64,000 nt of DNA. Origin: Caulobacter sp. FWC26. Its GTDB lineage: Bacteria > Pseudomonadota > Alphaproteobacteria > Caulobacterales > Caulobacteraceae. Location of the stretch: contig NZ_CP033875.1 in assembly GCF_002742645.2 (NCBI RefSeq), positions 4,380,001 through 4,444,000 of the forward strand, written 5' to 3'. The position numbers and the translations under genes are program-made. Positions 1 through 10,230 of this stretch are shown here, piece after piece (the stretch's first letter is position 1; each line of letters begins with the position of its first letter). Under the pieces are notes generated by a model, which was given only the letters and a program-made list of their open reading frames with translations, was not told where the DNA came from and did no database searches.

Positions 1-1693
<1,693 letters not shown>

Positions 1694-1710
1694 GGGACCA
1701 GCCTTTCAGG

Positions 1711-1731
1711 TTATGCTTAAACTGAGCATAA
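1711..1731. promoter_or_regulatory. Inverted repeat in the nadE leader
   Basis: TTATGCT and AGCATAA form a perfect 7-bp inverted repeat around a 7-nt AT-rich centre, directly upstream of the nadE ribosome binding site in the nadE/tkt divergent region. It could be a repressor operator or an mRNA hairpin. No known operator consensus was recognised. Confidence 0.35.
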
Positions 1732-1890
1732 GTCTTATTCCAGCTATAAACCCTGCGGGCCATGTTGCAAAGCGCCCACGAGACAGGCTCCGCGCCGCTT
1801 AAGCGGCTCCGCGCGGGTTGACCCTCGGGGGTTCCCATGCGAGTGCGCCCCTCGCGCAGCCCTGCAAAACATACAAAGACGGAAGCCCTC

Positions 1891-3852
1891 ATGCCCGTTT
1901 CGCCCATCAAGATGGCCGACGCGATCCGCGTCCTTTCCATGGACGCCGTGCACAAGGCCAAGTCCGGACACCAGGGCATGCCGATGGGCATGGCCGACGT
2001 GGCGACGGTCCTGTGGGGCAAGTTCCTGAAGTTTGATGCGTCCAAGCCCGACTGGGCCGACCGCGACCGCTTCGTGCTGTCGGCCGGCCACGGCTCGATG
2101 CTGCTCTATTCGCTGCTGCATCTGACCGGCTTCAAGGCCGTGACGATGAAGGAGATCGAGAACTTCCGTCAGTGGGGTTCGCTGACCCCCGGCCACCCGG
2201 AAGTCCATCACACGCCCGGCGTCGAGACCACCACGGGTCCGCTGGGCCAGGGCCTGGCGACCGCCGTCGGCATGGCCATGGCCGAGGCCCATCTGGCCGC
2301 GCGCTACGGCTCTGATCTCGTCGATCACCGCACCTGGGTGATCGCCGGCGACGGCTGCCTGATGGAAGGCGTCAGCCACGAGGCCATCAGCATCGCCGGC
2401 CGCCTGCGCCTGAAGAAGCTGACGGTGCTGTTCGACGACAACAACACCACCATCGACGGTGTGGCCACGATCGCCGAGACCGGCGACCAGGTCGCCCGCT
2501 TCAAGGCCGCCGGCTGGGCGGTGAAGGTCGTCGACGGCCATGACCACGGCAAGATCGCCGCCGCCCTGCGCTGGGCCACCAAGCAGGACCGCCCGAGCAT
2601 GATCGCGTGCAAGACGCTGATCTCCAAGGGCGCGGGCCCCAAGGAAGGCGACCCCCACAGCCACGGCTACACCCTGTTCGACAACGAGATCGCCGCCTCG
2701 CGCGTGGCCATGGGCTGGGACGCTGCGCCCTTCACCGTGCCGGACGACATCGCCAAGGCCTGGAAGAGCGTCGGCCGTCGCGGCGCCAAGGTCCGCAAGG
2801 CCTGGGAGGCCAAGCTGGCCGCCTCGGCCGAGGGCGCCGACTTCAGCCGCGCCATGAAGGGCGAGCTGCCGGCCAACGCCTTCGAGGCGCTGGACGCCCA
2901 CATCGCCAAGGCCCTGGAGACCAAGCCGGTCAACGCCACCCGCGTTCACTCCGGCTCGGCCCTGGATCATCTGATCCCGGCGATCCCCGAGATGATCGGC
3001 GGCTCGGCCGACCTGACCGGCTCCAACAACACCCTGGTCAAGGGCATGGGCGCCTTCGACGCCCCCGGCTACGAGGGCCGCTACGTCCACTACGGCGTGC
3101 GTGAGTTCGGCATGGCCGCGGCCATGAACGGCATGGCCCTGCACGGCGGGATCATCCCCTATTCGGGCACCTTCCTGGCCTTCGCCGACTACAGCCGCGC
3201 GGCCATCCGCCTGGGCGCCCTGATGGAGGCCCGCGTCGTCCACGTGATGACCCACGACTCGATCGGTCTGGGCGAGGACGGCCCCACCCACCAGCCGGTC
3301 GAGCACGTCGCCAGCTTGCGCGCCATCCCCAACCTCCTGGTCTTCCGTCCGGCCGACGCGGTCGAGGCCGCCGAGTGCTGGAAAGCTGCCCTGCAGCACC
3401 AGCGCACCCCGTCCGTGATGACCTTGTCGCGGCAGAAGACCCCGCACGTGCGCACCCAGGGCGGCGACCTGTCGGCCAAGGGCGCCTACGAGCTGCTGGC
3501 GGCCGAGGGCGGCGAGGCTCAGGTGACCATCTTCGCCTCGGGCACCGAGGTGGGCGTGGCCGTCGCCGCGCGCGACATCCTGCAGGCTCAGGGCAAGCCG
3601 ACCCGCGTCGTCTCCACCCCCTGCTGGGAGCTCTTCGACCAGCAGCCCGCCACCTACCAGGCCGCCGTCATCGGCAAGGCCCCGGTTCGCGTGGCCGTCG
3701 AAGCCGGCGTGCGCATGGGCTGGGAGCGCTTTATCGGCGAAAACGGCAAGTTCGTCGGCATGAAGAGCTTCGGCGCTTCGGCGCCGTTCGAGCGTCTCTA
3801 TAAGGAATTTGGCATCACCGCAGAGGCCGTGGCCGAAGCGGCGTCCGCCTGA
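1891..3852 (+). CDS. tkt: Transketolase
   Basis: Thiamine-diphosphate enzyme that moves two-carbon ketol units between pentose-phosphate and glycolytic sugars. The 653 residues match the usual length. The N-terminal part holds the SAGHGSMLLYSLLHL and GPLGQGLATAVGMA regions and the ThDP/Mg site GDGCLMEG...DDNNTTIDG. The pyrimidine-binding part has GVREFGMAAAMNGMALHGG and DSIGLGEDGPTHQPVEH. The ATG at 1891 is preceded by GGAAG; earlier in-frame ATGs give a non-family extension. It stands alone, divergent from nadE and followed by a GC hairpin. Confidence 0.97.
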   Translation: MPVSPIKMADAIRVLSMDAVHKAKSGHQGMPMGMADVATVLWGKFLKFDASKPDWADRDRFVLSAGHGSMLLYSLLHLTGFKAVTMKEIENFRQWGSLTPGHPEVHHTPGVETTTGPLGQGLATAVGMAMAEAHLAARYGSDLVDHRTWVIAGDGCLMEGVSHEAISIAGRLRLKKLTVLFDDNNTTIDGVATIAETGDQVARFKAAGWAVKVVDGHDHGKIAAALRWATKQDRPSMIACKTLISKGAGPKEGDPHSHGYTLFDNEIAASRVAMGWDAAPFTVPDDIAKAWKSVGRRGAKVRKAWEAKLAASAEGADFSRAMKGELPANAFEALDAHIAKALETKPVNATRVHSGSALDHLIPAIPEMIGGSADLTGSNNTLVKGMGAFDAPGYEGRYVHYGVREFGMAAAMNGMALHGGIIPYSGTFLAFADYSRAAIRLGALMEARVVHVMTHDSIGLGEDGPTHQPVEHVASLRAIPNLLVFRPADAVEAAECWKAALQHQRTPSVMTLSRQKTPHVRTQGGDLSAKGAYELLAAEGGEAQVTIFASGTEVGVAVAARDILQAQGKPTRVVSTPCWELFDQQPATYQAAVIGKAPVRVAVEAGVRMGWERFIGENGKFVGMKSFGASAPFERLYKEFGITAEAVAEAASA

Positions 3853-3862
3853 AACCTGATTC

Positions 3863-3891
3863 GCGGCGCGATGGACCCACCGTCGCGCCGC
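3863..3891 (+). terminator. Possible tkt terminator hairpin
   Basis: A perfect 9-bp stem (GCGGCGCGA with TCGCGCCGC) and 11-nt loop begin 10 bases after the tkt stop. No T-run follows, so intrinsic termination is uncertain. Confidence 0.4.
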
Positions 3892-4008
3892 TCCTCCATG
3901 CGTGCGCAAGCCCTGTGACGTGACGTCGCAGGGCGTCGAAGCGTGAAGGCAAGAAAACGCTGAAATCGCCCCGCCAGGACGGCGTCACTAAACGGGTTAG
4001 GGGGTCCT

Positions 4009-4084
4009 TGGTGGAGCCGAGGGGAATCGAACCCCTGACCTCCTCATTGCGAACGAGGCGCTCTACCATCTGAGCTACGGCCCC
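4009..4084 (-). tRNA. tRNA-Ala, anticodon CGC
   Basis: Minus-strand cloverleaf of 76 nt with encoded CCA. The acceptor GGGGCCG pairs with CGGCTCC through one G-T pair, the D-arm is GCTCAGATGGTAGAGC, and the T-arm contains GGTTCGATTCC. The anticodon stem CCTCG/TGAGG encloses the 7-nt loop TTCGCAA, placing CGC at positions 34-36, which reads GCG alanine codons, common in this GC-rich genome. Confidence 0.95.
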
Positions 4085-4190
4085 AAGGAGCGGCGGAGAT
4101 ACGGCCCCAAAGCGCGCTCGTCAAGCGGCTCCTTCGCTTGCCAGCACGCGCGTGGCGCGGCAAGAAGCGAAAAGTCAGGACAGGACCCTC

Positions 4191-4505
4191 ATGACCGCCC
4201 TCATCAACTTCGTGTTCTTCATCCTCGGCGGCCTGCTCAGCCTTCTGTGGTGGGCGATCGTCATCTCGGCGATCCTGAGCTGGCTGGTGGCCTTCGACGT
4301 CATCAACCGTCGCAACAACGCCGTGTACCAGATCCTCGACTTCCTCGATCGCGTGACCGGACCGGTGCTGCGCCCGTTCCAGCGCGTGATCCCGTCGTTG
4401 GGCGGCGTCGATATCAGCCCGATCATCGTGCTGCTGATCATTTCGGGCGTGCAGAACTACCTGTTGCCGGCGCTGAGGATGACGCTGGTCGGCCTGGTCG
4501 GCTGA
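4191..4505 (+). CDS. YggT family membrane protein
   Basis: A 104-residue integral membrane protein of the YggT family (known role: poorly defined, linked to envelope or osmotic functions and cell division). Hydrophobic stretches sit at about residues 4-34 and 75-100, joined by the family signature around LDRVTGPVLRPFQRVIPSLGG. The ATG at 4191 has AGGAC upstream; the longer in-frame start adds a non-family, charged leader. It lies 3 bases from the DUF167 gene, and this yggT-DUF167 (yggU) pairing is conserved in many bacteria, supporting both calls. Confidence 0.9.
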   Translation: MTALINFVFFILGGLLSLLWWAIVISAILSWLVAFDVINRRNNAVYQILDFLDRVTGPVLRPFQRVIPSLGGVDISPIIVLLIISGVQNYLLPALRMTLVGLVG

Positions 4506-4508
4506 CAC

Positions 4509-4793
4509 TTGGCGCTGAGCCTCGTCGTTCGCCTCACTCCGCGCGGCGGCCGCGACGCCGCCGACGGCTGGGCCTGCGACGGCGATGGCCGCCCCTATCT
4601 GAAGGTCCGCGTCAGCAGCCCGCCGGTGGAGGGCGCGGCCAACGCGGCCCTCATCGCCTTCCTCGCCAAGGCCCTAAAAATCCCGCGCTCGGCCGTTCGC
4701 GTGGTCTCGGGAGACACCGCGCGGGTCAAGCGCCTGGAGCTGGATGGCGTCGAGGCCGCCGACATCGCGCGAGCCTTCGGCGCGCCGCCGTAG
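4509..4793 (+). CDS. DUF167 (YggU) family protein
   Basis: A 94-residue protein of the DUF167/YggU family, biochemical role unknown. It shows the family pattern: RLTPRGGRD near the start, YLKVRVSSPPVEGAANAAL in the middle, and VVSGDTARVKRLELDG near the end. A TTG start at 4509 directly after the yggT stop gives the expected N-terminus and implies translational coupling with yggT. No ATG is available at that position. Confidence 0.88.
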   Translation: MALSLVVRLTPRGGRDAADGWACDGDGRPYLKVRVSSPPVEGAANAALIAFLAKALKIPRSAVRVVSGDTARVKRLELDGVEAADIARAFGAPP

Positions 4794-4975
4794 CCGCAGG
4801 TTCCGTTTCGGACCGAAGACTTGCCCGTGCAGTGGCAAAAGGGCGCAATTTCCTTCCAAAACCCGTCCCGGGGCCGCCCCATTGACGCGACGGGCGGCTT
4901 TCATCTCCTCTTAGCCCTTCGCGCCTAGCCTAGGTTGAAATGGGGTCGCGCGACGATCTCGGGGGGAAGGCGCTG

Positions 4976-6742
4976 ATGAGCGCGATGACAGTGGACAAGG
5001 ACGTGGCTCGGGCCGTCGCCTCGCGACGCGCCAACATGTACCTGCGCCTCGGCTCCACCCTGGTGATCTCGGTGATTCTGGACGTCTTCGTCGGCATGCG
5101 ATGGGTCTGGCTCTGGGCGGCCCTGTATACGGCGATCCAGCTGTTAGAAACCCGTCTGGCGGCGTGGCTGGCCGATCAACCGCGCTCCGGTCACGAGCGC
5201 TGGCGTCTGGTGTCCGTCACCGTCGCGCCTTTCCTGACTTCGGCGATCTTCGGCTTCCTCTCCATTCCGCTTTTCGCGTCGCACGAGCGCTTCGCCCCCA
5301 CCCTGGGCGGCATGCTGCTGGCGGGCGCGCTGATGAACGTGGTCATCGTCAACGGCAGCCTGCGCTCGGCCACGATCTCTGCGGCCGCGCCGCACATCAT
5401 CTATCTGCTGATCATTCCGGTCATCGCCCACGAGGCGAACCCTGATGCGCCGCTCGCCCACGCCTTGTGGCTGGGCGCCCTGCTGCTGATCGCGGCGGTC
5501 GCGGTCGCCTCGCGCACGCTAAGCGCCGCGCTGCAGGCCGAGGCCGACGCCAAGACCGAAGCCGAGCGCCGTCGGCACGAGGCCGAGGAAGCTGTCGCGG
5601 CGAAGTCGGCCTTCGTGGCGATGATCAGTCATGAGCTGCGGACGCCCATCAGCGCCATCCTCGCTGGCGCGGCGCGCCTGCACGCCGAGGTTCCCGAGCC
5701 CAGCTCCAAGATGCACGCGCAATTGATCACCGACGCCGGCGGCTTGATGCGCACGCTTCTGAACGATCTTCTCGACTTCTCGCGCCTCGAAGCCGGCCGC
5801 ATGTCGGTGGAGAAATCCCCTTTCAACCTGCGCCAGAGCCTGTCGGACACCTTGAGGCTGTGGCGGCCAGAACTGGCGCGCAAGGGCCTTAAGCTTCGCG
5901 TCTCCGGTGCATCGACCGTGCCGCAGTGGGTGACCGGCGACGCGATGCGCCTGAAGCAGGTGCTGAACAACCTTCTCTCGAACGCCGCGAAGTTCACGGG
6001 CCGTGGCGGCGTCGCCGTCACGCTGGAAACCGAGCACGTCGGCGACCAGGTGCGCCTGATCATCGATGTGGTCGACACCGGTCCCGGCATTCCCGAAGCG
6101 GCGATCACGCGCCTGTTCACCCCGTTCGATCAGCTCGACGAGTCCGTGGTGCGCCAGCATGGCGGATCGGGCCTCGGCCTGGCGATCAGCCGCGAACTGG
6201 CGCGTCTGATGGGCGGCGACCTGACGGCGGCCAACGAACCCGGCCAGGGCGCCCGCTTCCGCTTGTCCGTTCTCCTTGAGCCCGCCGAGGCGCCCGCGCT
6301 GCGCCCTGCAGGGCCCTCGATCAGCGGCTTCAGAGTCCTGGTCGTCGACGACCATGTGGTGAACCGCCGGGCCGTCGAGCTGATCCTGCAGCCGTTCGGC
6401 GTGGAGGCCACCTTGGCGGAATCCGGCGAAGAGGCCCTGGAGTTGCTCGGATCAGAGGTCTTCGACGCCGTTCTGATGGACGTCTACATGCCGGGCCTGG
6501 ACGGTCGCGAGACCACGCGCCGGCTCCGCGCCAGCGCCGGCCCCAATCGCGAAGCACCGGTTATCGCGGTGACGGCCTCGGCCACCGCCAAGGACTGGGA
6601 AGCGTGCACGGCGGCCGGAATGAACGCGCACGTCGCCAAGCCGATCGACCCGGCCGAACTGTTCTCGGCGCTGTCTCAAGTGCTGGCGGCGCGGGACGAC
6701 GCAGGGCGCGCGAAACCGGAAGTCTTGTCGAGCAGCGCCTGA
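4976..6742 (+). CDS. Hybrid sensor histidine kinase with C-terminal receiver domain
   Basis: A 588-residue membrane sensor kinase. Several hydrophobic helices fill about residues 25-190, followed by a short charged coiled coil (EADAKTEAERRRHEAEEAV). The H-box ISHELRTP places the phosphorylated His at residue 219. The ATPase has NNLLSNAAKFT (N-box), DTGPGIP (G1), FTPFDQLD (F) and GSGLGLAIS (G2). The receiver begins at VLVVDDH, with phospho-acceptor Asp about residue 502 in LMDVYMPGLDG and Lys in VAKPI. No periplasmic sensor domain is evident, so the signal may be sensed in the membrane. The ATG at 4976 follows GGGGAAGG, better than an ATG at 4940. Its 3' end overlaps vsr tail to tail by 67 bp. 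Partner unknown. Confidence 0.93.
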   Translation: MSAMTVDKDVARAVASRRANMYLRLGSTLVISVILDVFVGMRWVWLWAALYTAIQLLETRLAAWLADQPRSGHERWRLVSVTVAPFLTSAIFGFLSIPLFASHERFAPTLGGMLLAGALMNVVIVNGSLRSATISAAAPHIIYLLIIPVIAHEANPDAPLAHALWLGALLLIAAVAVASRTLSAALQAEADAKTEAERRRHEAEEAVAAKSAFVAMISHELRTPISAILAGAARLHAEVPEPSSKMHAQLITDAGGLMRTLLNDLLDFSRLEAGRMSVEKSPFNLRQSLSDTLRLWRPELARKGLKLRVSGASTVPQWVTGDAMRLKQVLNNLLSNAAKFTGRGGVAVTLETEHVGDQVRLIIDVVDTGPGIPEAAITRLFTPFDQLDESVVRQHGGSGLGLAISRELARLMGGDLTAANEPGQGARFRLSVLLEPAEAPALRPAGPSISGFRVLVVDDHVVNRRAVELILQPFGVEATLAESGEEALELLGSEVFDAVLMDVYMPGLDGRETTRRLRASAGPNREAPVIAVTASATAKDWEACTAAGMNAHVAKPIDPAELFSALSQVLAARDDAGRAKPEVLSSSA

Positions 6743-7131
6743 AGACGGGCGACCAGGGCGGCCTCGTCCTTGAAGTCGCATTCCCAAACGGTTTCGACCC
6801 GCCAGCCCGCCTCCATCAGCTCGGTTTGCGTCCGCGCGTCGCGCGAGACATTCCGGGCGACCTTGGCCAACCAATAGTCCCGGTTCGCCTTCGGGACCCG
6901 CGCGCCGCGCGGGCAGTCATGGCCGTGCCAGAAGCAGCCGTGGACAAAGAACGCCAGCCGCCGCCCGGGCATCACGATGTCGGGTGAGCCGGGCAGGTCC
7001 TTGCGATGCAGGCGGTAGCGGACGCCTAGTCCCGTCAGCGTTCGGCGCAGGCGAAGCTCAGGCCCAGTGTCCCGACTCCGCACCCGCGCCATGACGGCCG
7101 AGCGCTTGGCCTTGTCATAGACGTCGGTCAA
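6676..7131 (-). CDS. vsr: Very short patch repair endonuclease Vsr
   Basis: Nicks beside T:G mismatches that arise when 5-methylcytosine deaminates, starting repair back to C:G. The 151-residue protein has the family core: MARVRSRDTGPE near the N-terminus, LPGSPDIVMP with the catalytic Asp, and the zinc/active-site segment FVHGCFWHGHDCP. The start is TTG at 7131, 17 bases after the cysK stop, so it may be read with cysK. Base composition is GC-rich like the neighbours. Vsr genes usually sit beside a C5-cytosine methyltransferase; here the only one is about 2 kb away, beyond cysK. Confidence 0.93.
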   Translation of the reverse strand: MTDVYDKAKRSAVMARVRSRDTGPELRLRRTLTGLGVRYRLHRKDLPGSPDIVMPGRRLAFFVHGCFWHGHDCPRGARVPKANRDYWLAKVARNVSRDARTQTELMEAGWRVETVWECDFKDEAALVARLQALLDKTSGFARPASSRAAST

Positions 7132-7148
7132 GGCGCCCGCCCCCGGGG

Positions 7149-8135
7149 CTAGAGCCCGTCGAACAGGGCGGTCGACAGGTAACGTTCGGCGAAGCTCGGG
7201 ATGATCACCACGATGGTCTTGCCCTTGTAGTCGTCGCGAAGGGCCAGATCGAAGGCCGCCGTCAGCGCCGCGCCGGAGCTGATGCCGACCGGCAGGCCCT
7301 CGGTCGCCGCCGCACGGCGGGCCATGGCGAAGGCGTCGTCGTTGCTGACCTGGACGATGTCGTCGATCACGCCGCGATCCAGCACGCCCGGAACGAAGCC
7401 GGCGCCGATCCCCTGGATCTTGTGCGGACCCGGCGCGCCGCCCGACAGCACGGGCGAGGCTTCGGGCTCGACGGCCACCATCTTCAGAGACGGCTTGCGC
7501 GCCTTGAGCACCTGCCCCACGCCAGTGATCGTGCCGCCCGTGCCGACGCCCGAAACCACAGCATCCACGGCGCCGGCGGTGTCGTTCCAGATTTCCTCGG
7601 CGGTCGAGACCCGGTGGATCAACGGGTTCGCGCCGTTTTCGAACTGCTGCGGCATGACCGCGCCCGGCGTCGCATCGATCAGCTCCTGGGCGCGGGCGAC
7701 GGCGCCGCGCATGCCCTTCTCCGCCGGGGTCAGTTCCAGCTTGGCCCCGAGCAGCAACAGCATCTTGCGACGCTCGATGGACATGCTCTCAGGCATGACC
7801 AGGGTCAGCTTGTAACCCTTGGCGGCCGCGACGAAGGCCAGGGCGATGCCGGTGTTGCCCGAGGTCGGCTCGACGATCGTCGAGCCCGGCTTCAGCACGC
7901 CCTGGGCCTCCAGCGATTCGATCATCGAGACGCCGATCCGGTCCTTCACCGAGGCGATCGGATTGAAGAACTCCAGCTTGGCCAGCACCTCGGCCTTGGG
8001 GTTCAGCTCGACCGTCAGGCGCGGCAGGCGCACCAGCGGCGTGTCGCCGATCGTGTCGATGATCGAGTCATAGATCTTGCCGCGACCGGCGCGCTTGAAG
8101 CGGGCGGCGTCATAGAGGGAGGAAGCGTCGTCCAT
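7149..8135 (-). CDS. cysK: Cysteine synthase A (O-acetylserine sulfhydrylase)
   Basis: PLP enzyme joining O-acetylserine and sulfide to give cysteine. The 328 residues fit the family. [11 protein letters not shown] contains the PLP Schiff-base Lys, [15 protein letters not shown] binds substrate and cofactor, and [12 protein letters not shown] is the phosphate-binding loop; the C-terminal PVGISSGAA is also typical. The ATG at 8135 has AGGGTG upstream and gives the expected N-terminus; the upstream extension ([10 protein letters not shown]) is not family-like. Upstream of it the AT-rich insert begins; vsr follows closely on the same strand. Confidence 0.96.
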   Translation of the reverse strand: MDDASSLYDAARFKRAGRGKIYDSIIDTIGDTPLVRLPRLTVELNPKAEVLAKLEFFNPIASVKDRIGVSMIESLEAQGVLKPGSTIVEPTSGNTGIALAFVAAAKGYKLTLVMPESMSIERRKMLLLLGAKLELTPAEKGMRGAVARAQELIDATPGAVMPQQFENGANPLIHRVSTAEEIWNDTAGAVDAVVSGVGTGGTITGVGQVLKARKPSLKMVAVEPEASPVLSGGAPGPHKIQGIGAGFVPGVLDRGVIDDIVQVSNDDAFAMARRAAATEGLPVGISSGAALTAAFDLALRDDYKGKTIVVIIPSFAERYLSTALFDGL

Positions 8136-8238
8136 CGGAACACCCTGGGGCCTGTTGCGGGAGGGCGGCACCCTAGACCCGCCTCAGGCCGCTGTCAGGG
8201 GGTCATTCCGCAGCGAGGCTTGCAGTTTTGCTATCAAT

Positions 8239-8256
8239 AAGCGCTATTAAGCGCTT
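8239..8256 (-). terminator. Inverted repeat at the end of the AlbA_2 gene
   Basis: AAGCGCT and AGCGCTT form a perfect 7-bp inverted repeat with a 4-nt loop overlapping the stop codon of the AlbA_2 gene. On the minus strand it is followed by ATTGAT rather than a clean T-run, so it is a weak terminator candidate marking the left end of the AT-richer insert. Confidence 0.35.
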
Positions 8257-9062
8257 GTTTGAGTCACGGCAGCACCCTCGGCGAGCGCAGAGGCGGCGAC
8301 CCGCTGATCTCTTTTCTGAAGAATATTAAATAGATCGCCAGCCTTTATCTTCTCGCTACTGCGATTATATCTAAAATATATAGAGCCCTCTTCTATGTGT
8401 TTTGTAAAATTCGAGCTCGAATATATCGGCTTTGCGTCTGATGCGAAAACGTAAATTACCGCTATCATCTTTCCAGATATTTCTACAACGCTTCGCTCCC
8501 ACGGAAAGAATGGCGAGAAATTTCGCGTTACGACATCTGATATATCATTCCAAAATCTTTCAACATTCTGACTATCATCAATGCCGATAATATGTCCATC
8601 ATCACAAATTCCGAAGAATAAATATCCACCGTTATTGTTAGCGAATGATGCCATAGATCTAGCAATCTTTGCTTTTCCGGCCTTTTCCGCTGGTATTTCG
8701 CGCTTGAACTCTGCGAAGTGGCTTTCGAAGCCAGGCAGAGCGGACTGTCCATCGCTAGTGAGATCTAATATCTCATGCACCCTGAGCGAGCTAACCGGGT
8801 TAAAGCCATGATTTCTATCGCTATTGCTGGTCTCTCTTATTCGTCTTTCAATAAATTGAGCCACCTCTTCATTAGAGGCGGGAGATATGTCAGGGAATTT
8901 CTTGATAATCTCATTGGGCGCGGCAGCAGAAATCTTCCGCCCAGGCCGAACGAAAAACGACATGATAAAGTCGCGCGGTAGGCCATTCATTTTCATGCGC
9001 TTGATAAGCGCAACCTCCGTCCTATCGAGCGAGCGCCAAATCCCCTCGGTCTGCTGGCTCAT
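8247..9062 (-). CDS. AlbA_2 (Schlafen-like) domain protein, defence-type
   Basis: A 271-residue protein not matched to a named gene. The middle shows an AlbA_2 (Schlafen AlbA_2) domain pattern: ESHFAEFKREIP, then MASFANNNGGYLFFGICDDG, then GIDD, and later the strand HIEEGSIYFRYNRSSEKI. This domain occurs in nucleic-acid-binding or nucleolytic proteins and in predicted regulators. The N-terminal 80 residues are mostly helical with DFIMSFFVRPGRKIS, resembling a small HTH segment. Base composition is clearly AT-rich relative to neighbours, a sign of transfer. It overlaps the end of the upstream methyltransferase, so the two are probably co-translated. Start: ATG 9062 fits the AAGGG spacing best; ATG 9071 or GTG 9074 are alternatives. 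Role in restriction or defence is inference. Confidence 0.75.
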   Translation of the reverse strand: MSQQTEGIWRSLDRTEVALIKRMKMNGLPRDFIMSFFVRPGRKISAAAPNEIIKKFPDISPASNEEVAQFIERRIRETSNSDRNHGFNPVSSLRVHEILDLTSDGQSALPGFESHFAEFKREIPAEKAGKAKIARSMASFANNNGGYLFFGICDDGHIIGIDDSQNVERFWNDISDVVTRNFSPFFPWERSVVEISGKMIAVIYVFASDAKPIYSSSNFTKHIEEGSIYFRYNRSSEKIKAGDLFNILQKRDQRVAASALAEGAAVTQTSA

Positions 9063-10203
9063 CGACGCCATCACCCTTCAAGTTGATCAACTTATCGAGC
9101 ACATTCTCCGCGAGAAACTGAACAACGTCCACAACAACGCCATCGCCAGTAATGCTTAGCGCCGCAGTTCGCGTAGCCGGCAGCAAGTAGTGCTCCCCCA
9201 ACCCCATTAGTCGAGCAGCCTCTCGGGGCGTCAGGGCTCTAATCTTGACGCCCCCGCCTTCCACTACGGCAACAAATTGCTGCGACGACCCCCCTCGGGG
9301 CGTGCGCAGACAACCTGCCACGCCATCAAATCGAATCTCAGCCCTCTGAATCTTTTTACCGCCCTCAACACGCATTCGACGGAATATAGTACCTACCGCT
9401 CTTCCACCACGAGAGATCGCTATATCTATCTTCTCTGAATTCTTTTCATTGAATAGATTCAATATAGATTTTGACTTCTCTTCTGAGAACCATCTGACAG
9501 ATTCGTCAGGCTCAATTATCGACTCTACGCTCTGGTTACCCGGCGGCGGATAGTTCATATCCCACCAAACCCACCGTTCTTGTAGATATTTTGGTAGCGC
9601 AAGCTTCGCCTGTATTACTCGTCGACTGTGAAATGGGGCTTTTGGCTCTATACGAGCTAAACTCGCGGGTACATTCTCCCGTGTTGCCACTACGAAAACT
9701 CTGGGCCTAGACTGCGGGACAAAGCGTGCCGCATCGATCTCAAATGCACCAACGCGGTACCCTTCGTCGAAGAAAGCCTGGCAAAGCGCTTCGAAGTCTT
9801 TCCCCCCATGGGAGGTTAGTAAGCCCACTACGTTTTCAACAACAACGGTTCTCGGCGCTCGGCCTTCGGCGTTAAGAGACTTAATGAGCCTCCAGAAGCC
9901 AAAAAACGCCGATGAACGCCCCCCCTTCAACCCAGCTCGATTACCCGCCAAACTAAAGTCTTGGCAGGGACTAGACGCCCAGGCCAGATCAGCAGTGCCG
10001 GGCAGACGATCCGCCCCAATCTTCCAAACATCACCTTCGTGGAAATGCTTGTCCGCGTCTGCAAAGTTGGCTCGATATGCGCTTGCCTTAACGGGATCGA
10101 AGTCGTTGGCGAATACGCACGACCATTTGGTTCCAAGGCCCAATCTAGCCATGCCTCCGCCTGCGAAAAACTCGTAGAATGTGGGGGAGGAACTCTTTGT
10201 CAT
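9022..10203 (-). CDS. DNA (cytosine-5-)-methyltransferase
   Basis: SAM-dependent enzyme methylating cytosine C5 in a specific DNA sequence. The 393 residues contain the ordered motifs: I FYEFFAGGGMARLGLG; IV SSPCQDFS with catalytic Cys about residue 80; VI VVENVVGL with Glu about 123; VIII PQSRPRVFVVATR; IX LTPREAARLMG; X GDGVVVDVVQFLAENVL. The region between VIII and IX, about 130 residues, is the target recognition domain, and its specificity cannot be read from sequence. Motif X has GD where many enzymes have GN. Codon use is AT-rich, unlike flanking genes. ATG 10203 is chosen because the upstream extension (MQCNAMLHGAAHAR) runs into the divergent lipoprotein gene. It overlaps the AlbA_2 gene by about 40 bp. 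Confidence 0.95.
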   Translation of the reverse strand: MTKSSSPTFYEFFAGGGMARLGLGTKWSCVFANDFDPVKASAYRANFADADKHFHEGDVWKIGADRLPGTADLAWASSPCQDFSLAGNRAGLKGGRSSAFFGFWRLIKSLNAEGRAPRTVVVENVVGLLTSHGGKDFEALCQAFFDEGYRVGAFEIDAARFVPQSRPRVFVVATRENVPASLARIEPKAPFHSRRVIQAKLALPKYLQERWVWWDMNYPPPGNQSVESIIEPDESVRWFSEEKSKSILNLFNEKNSEKIDIAISRGGRAVGTIFRRMRVEGGKKIQRAEIRFDGVAGCLRTPRGGSSQQFVAVVEGGGVKIRALTPREAARLMGLGEHYLLPATRTAALSITGDGVVVDVVQFLAENVLDKLINLKGDGVDEPADRGDLALAR

Positions 10204-10230
10204 CGCGACGATTCTAGCGTGAGCCGCACC

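Noticed and set aside
1744..3909. 721-residue minus-strand open frame
   Set aside because: Antisense to transketolase, whose motifs are complete; the minus-strand protein is Gly/His/Arg-rich with no domain.
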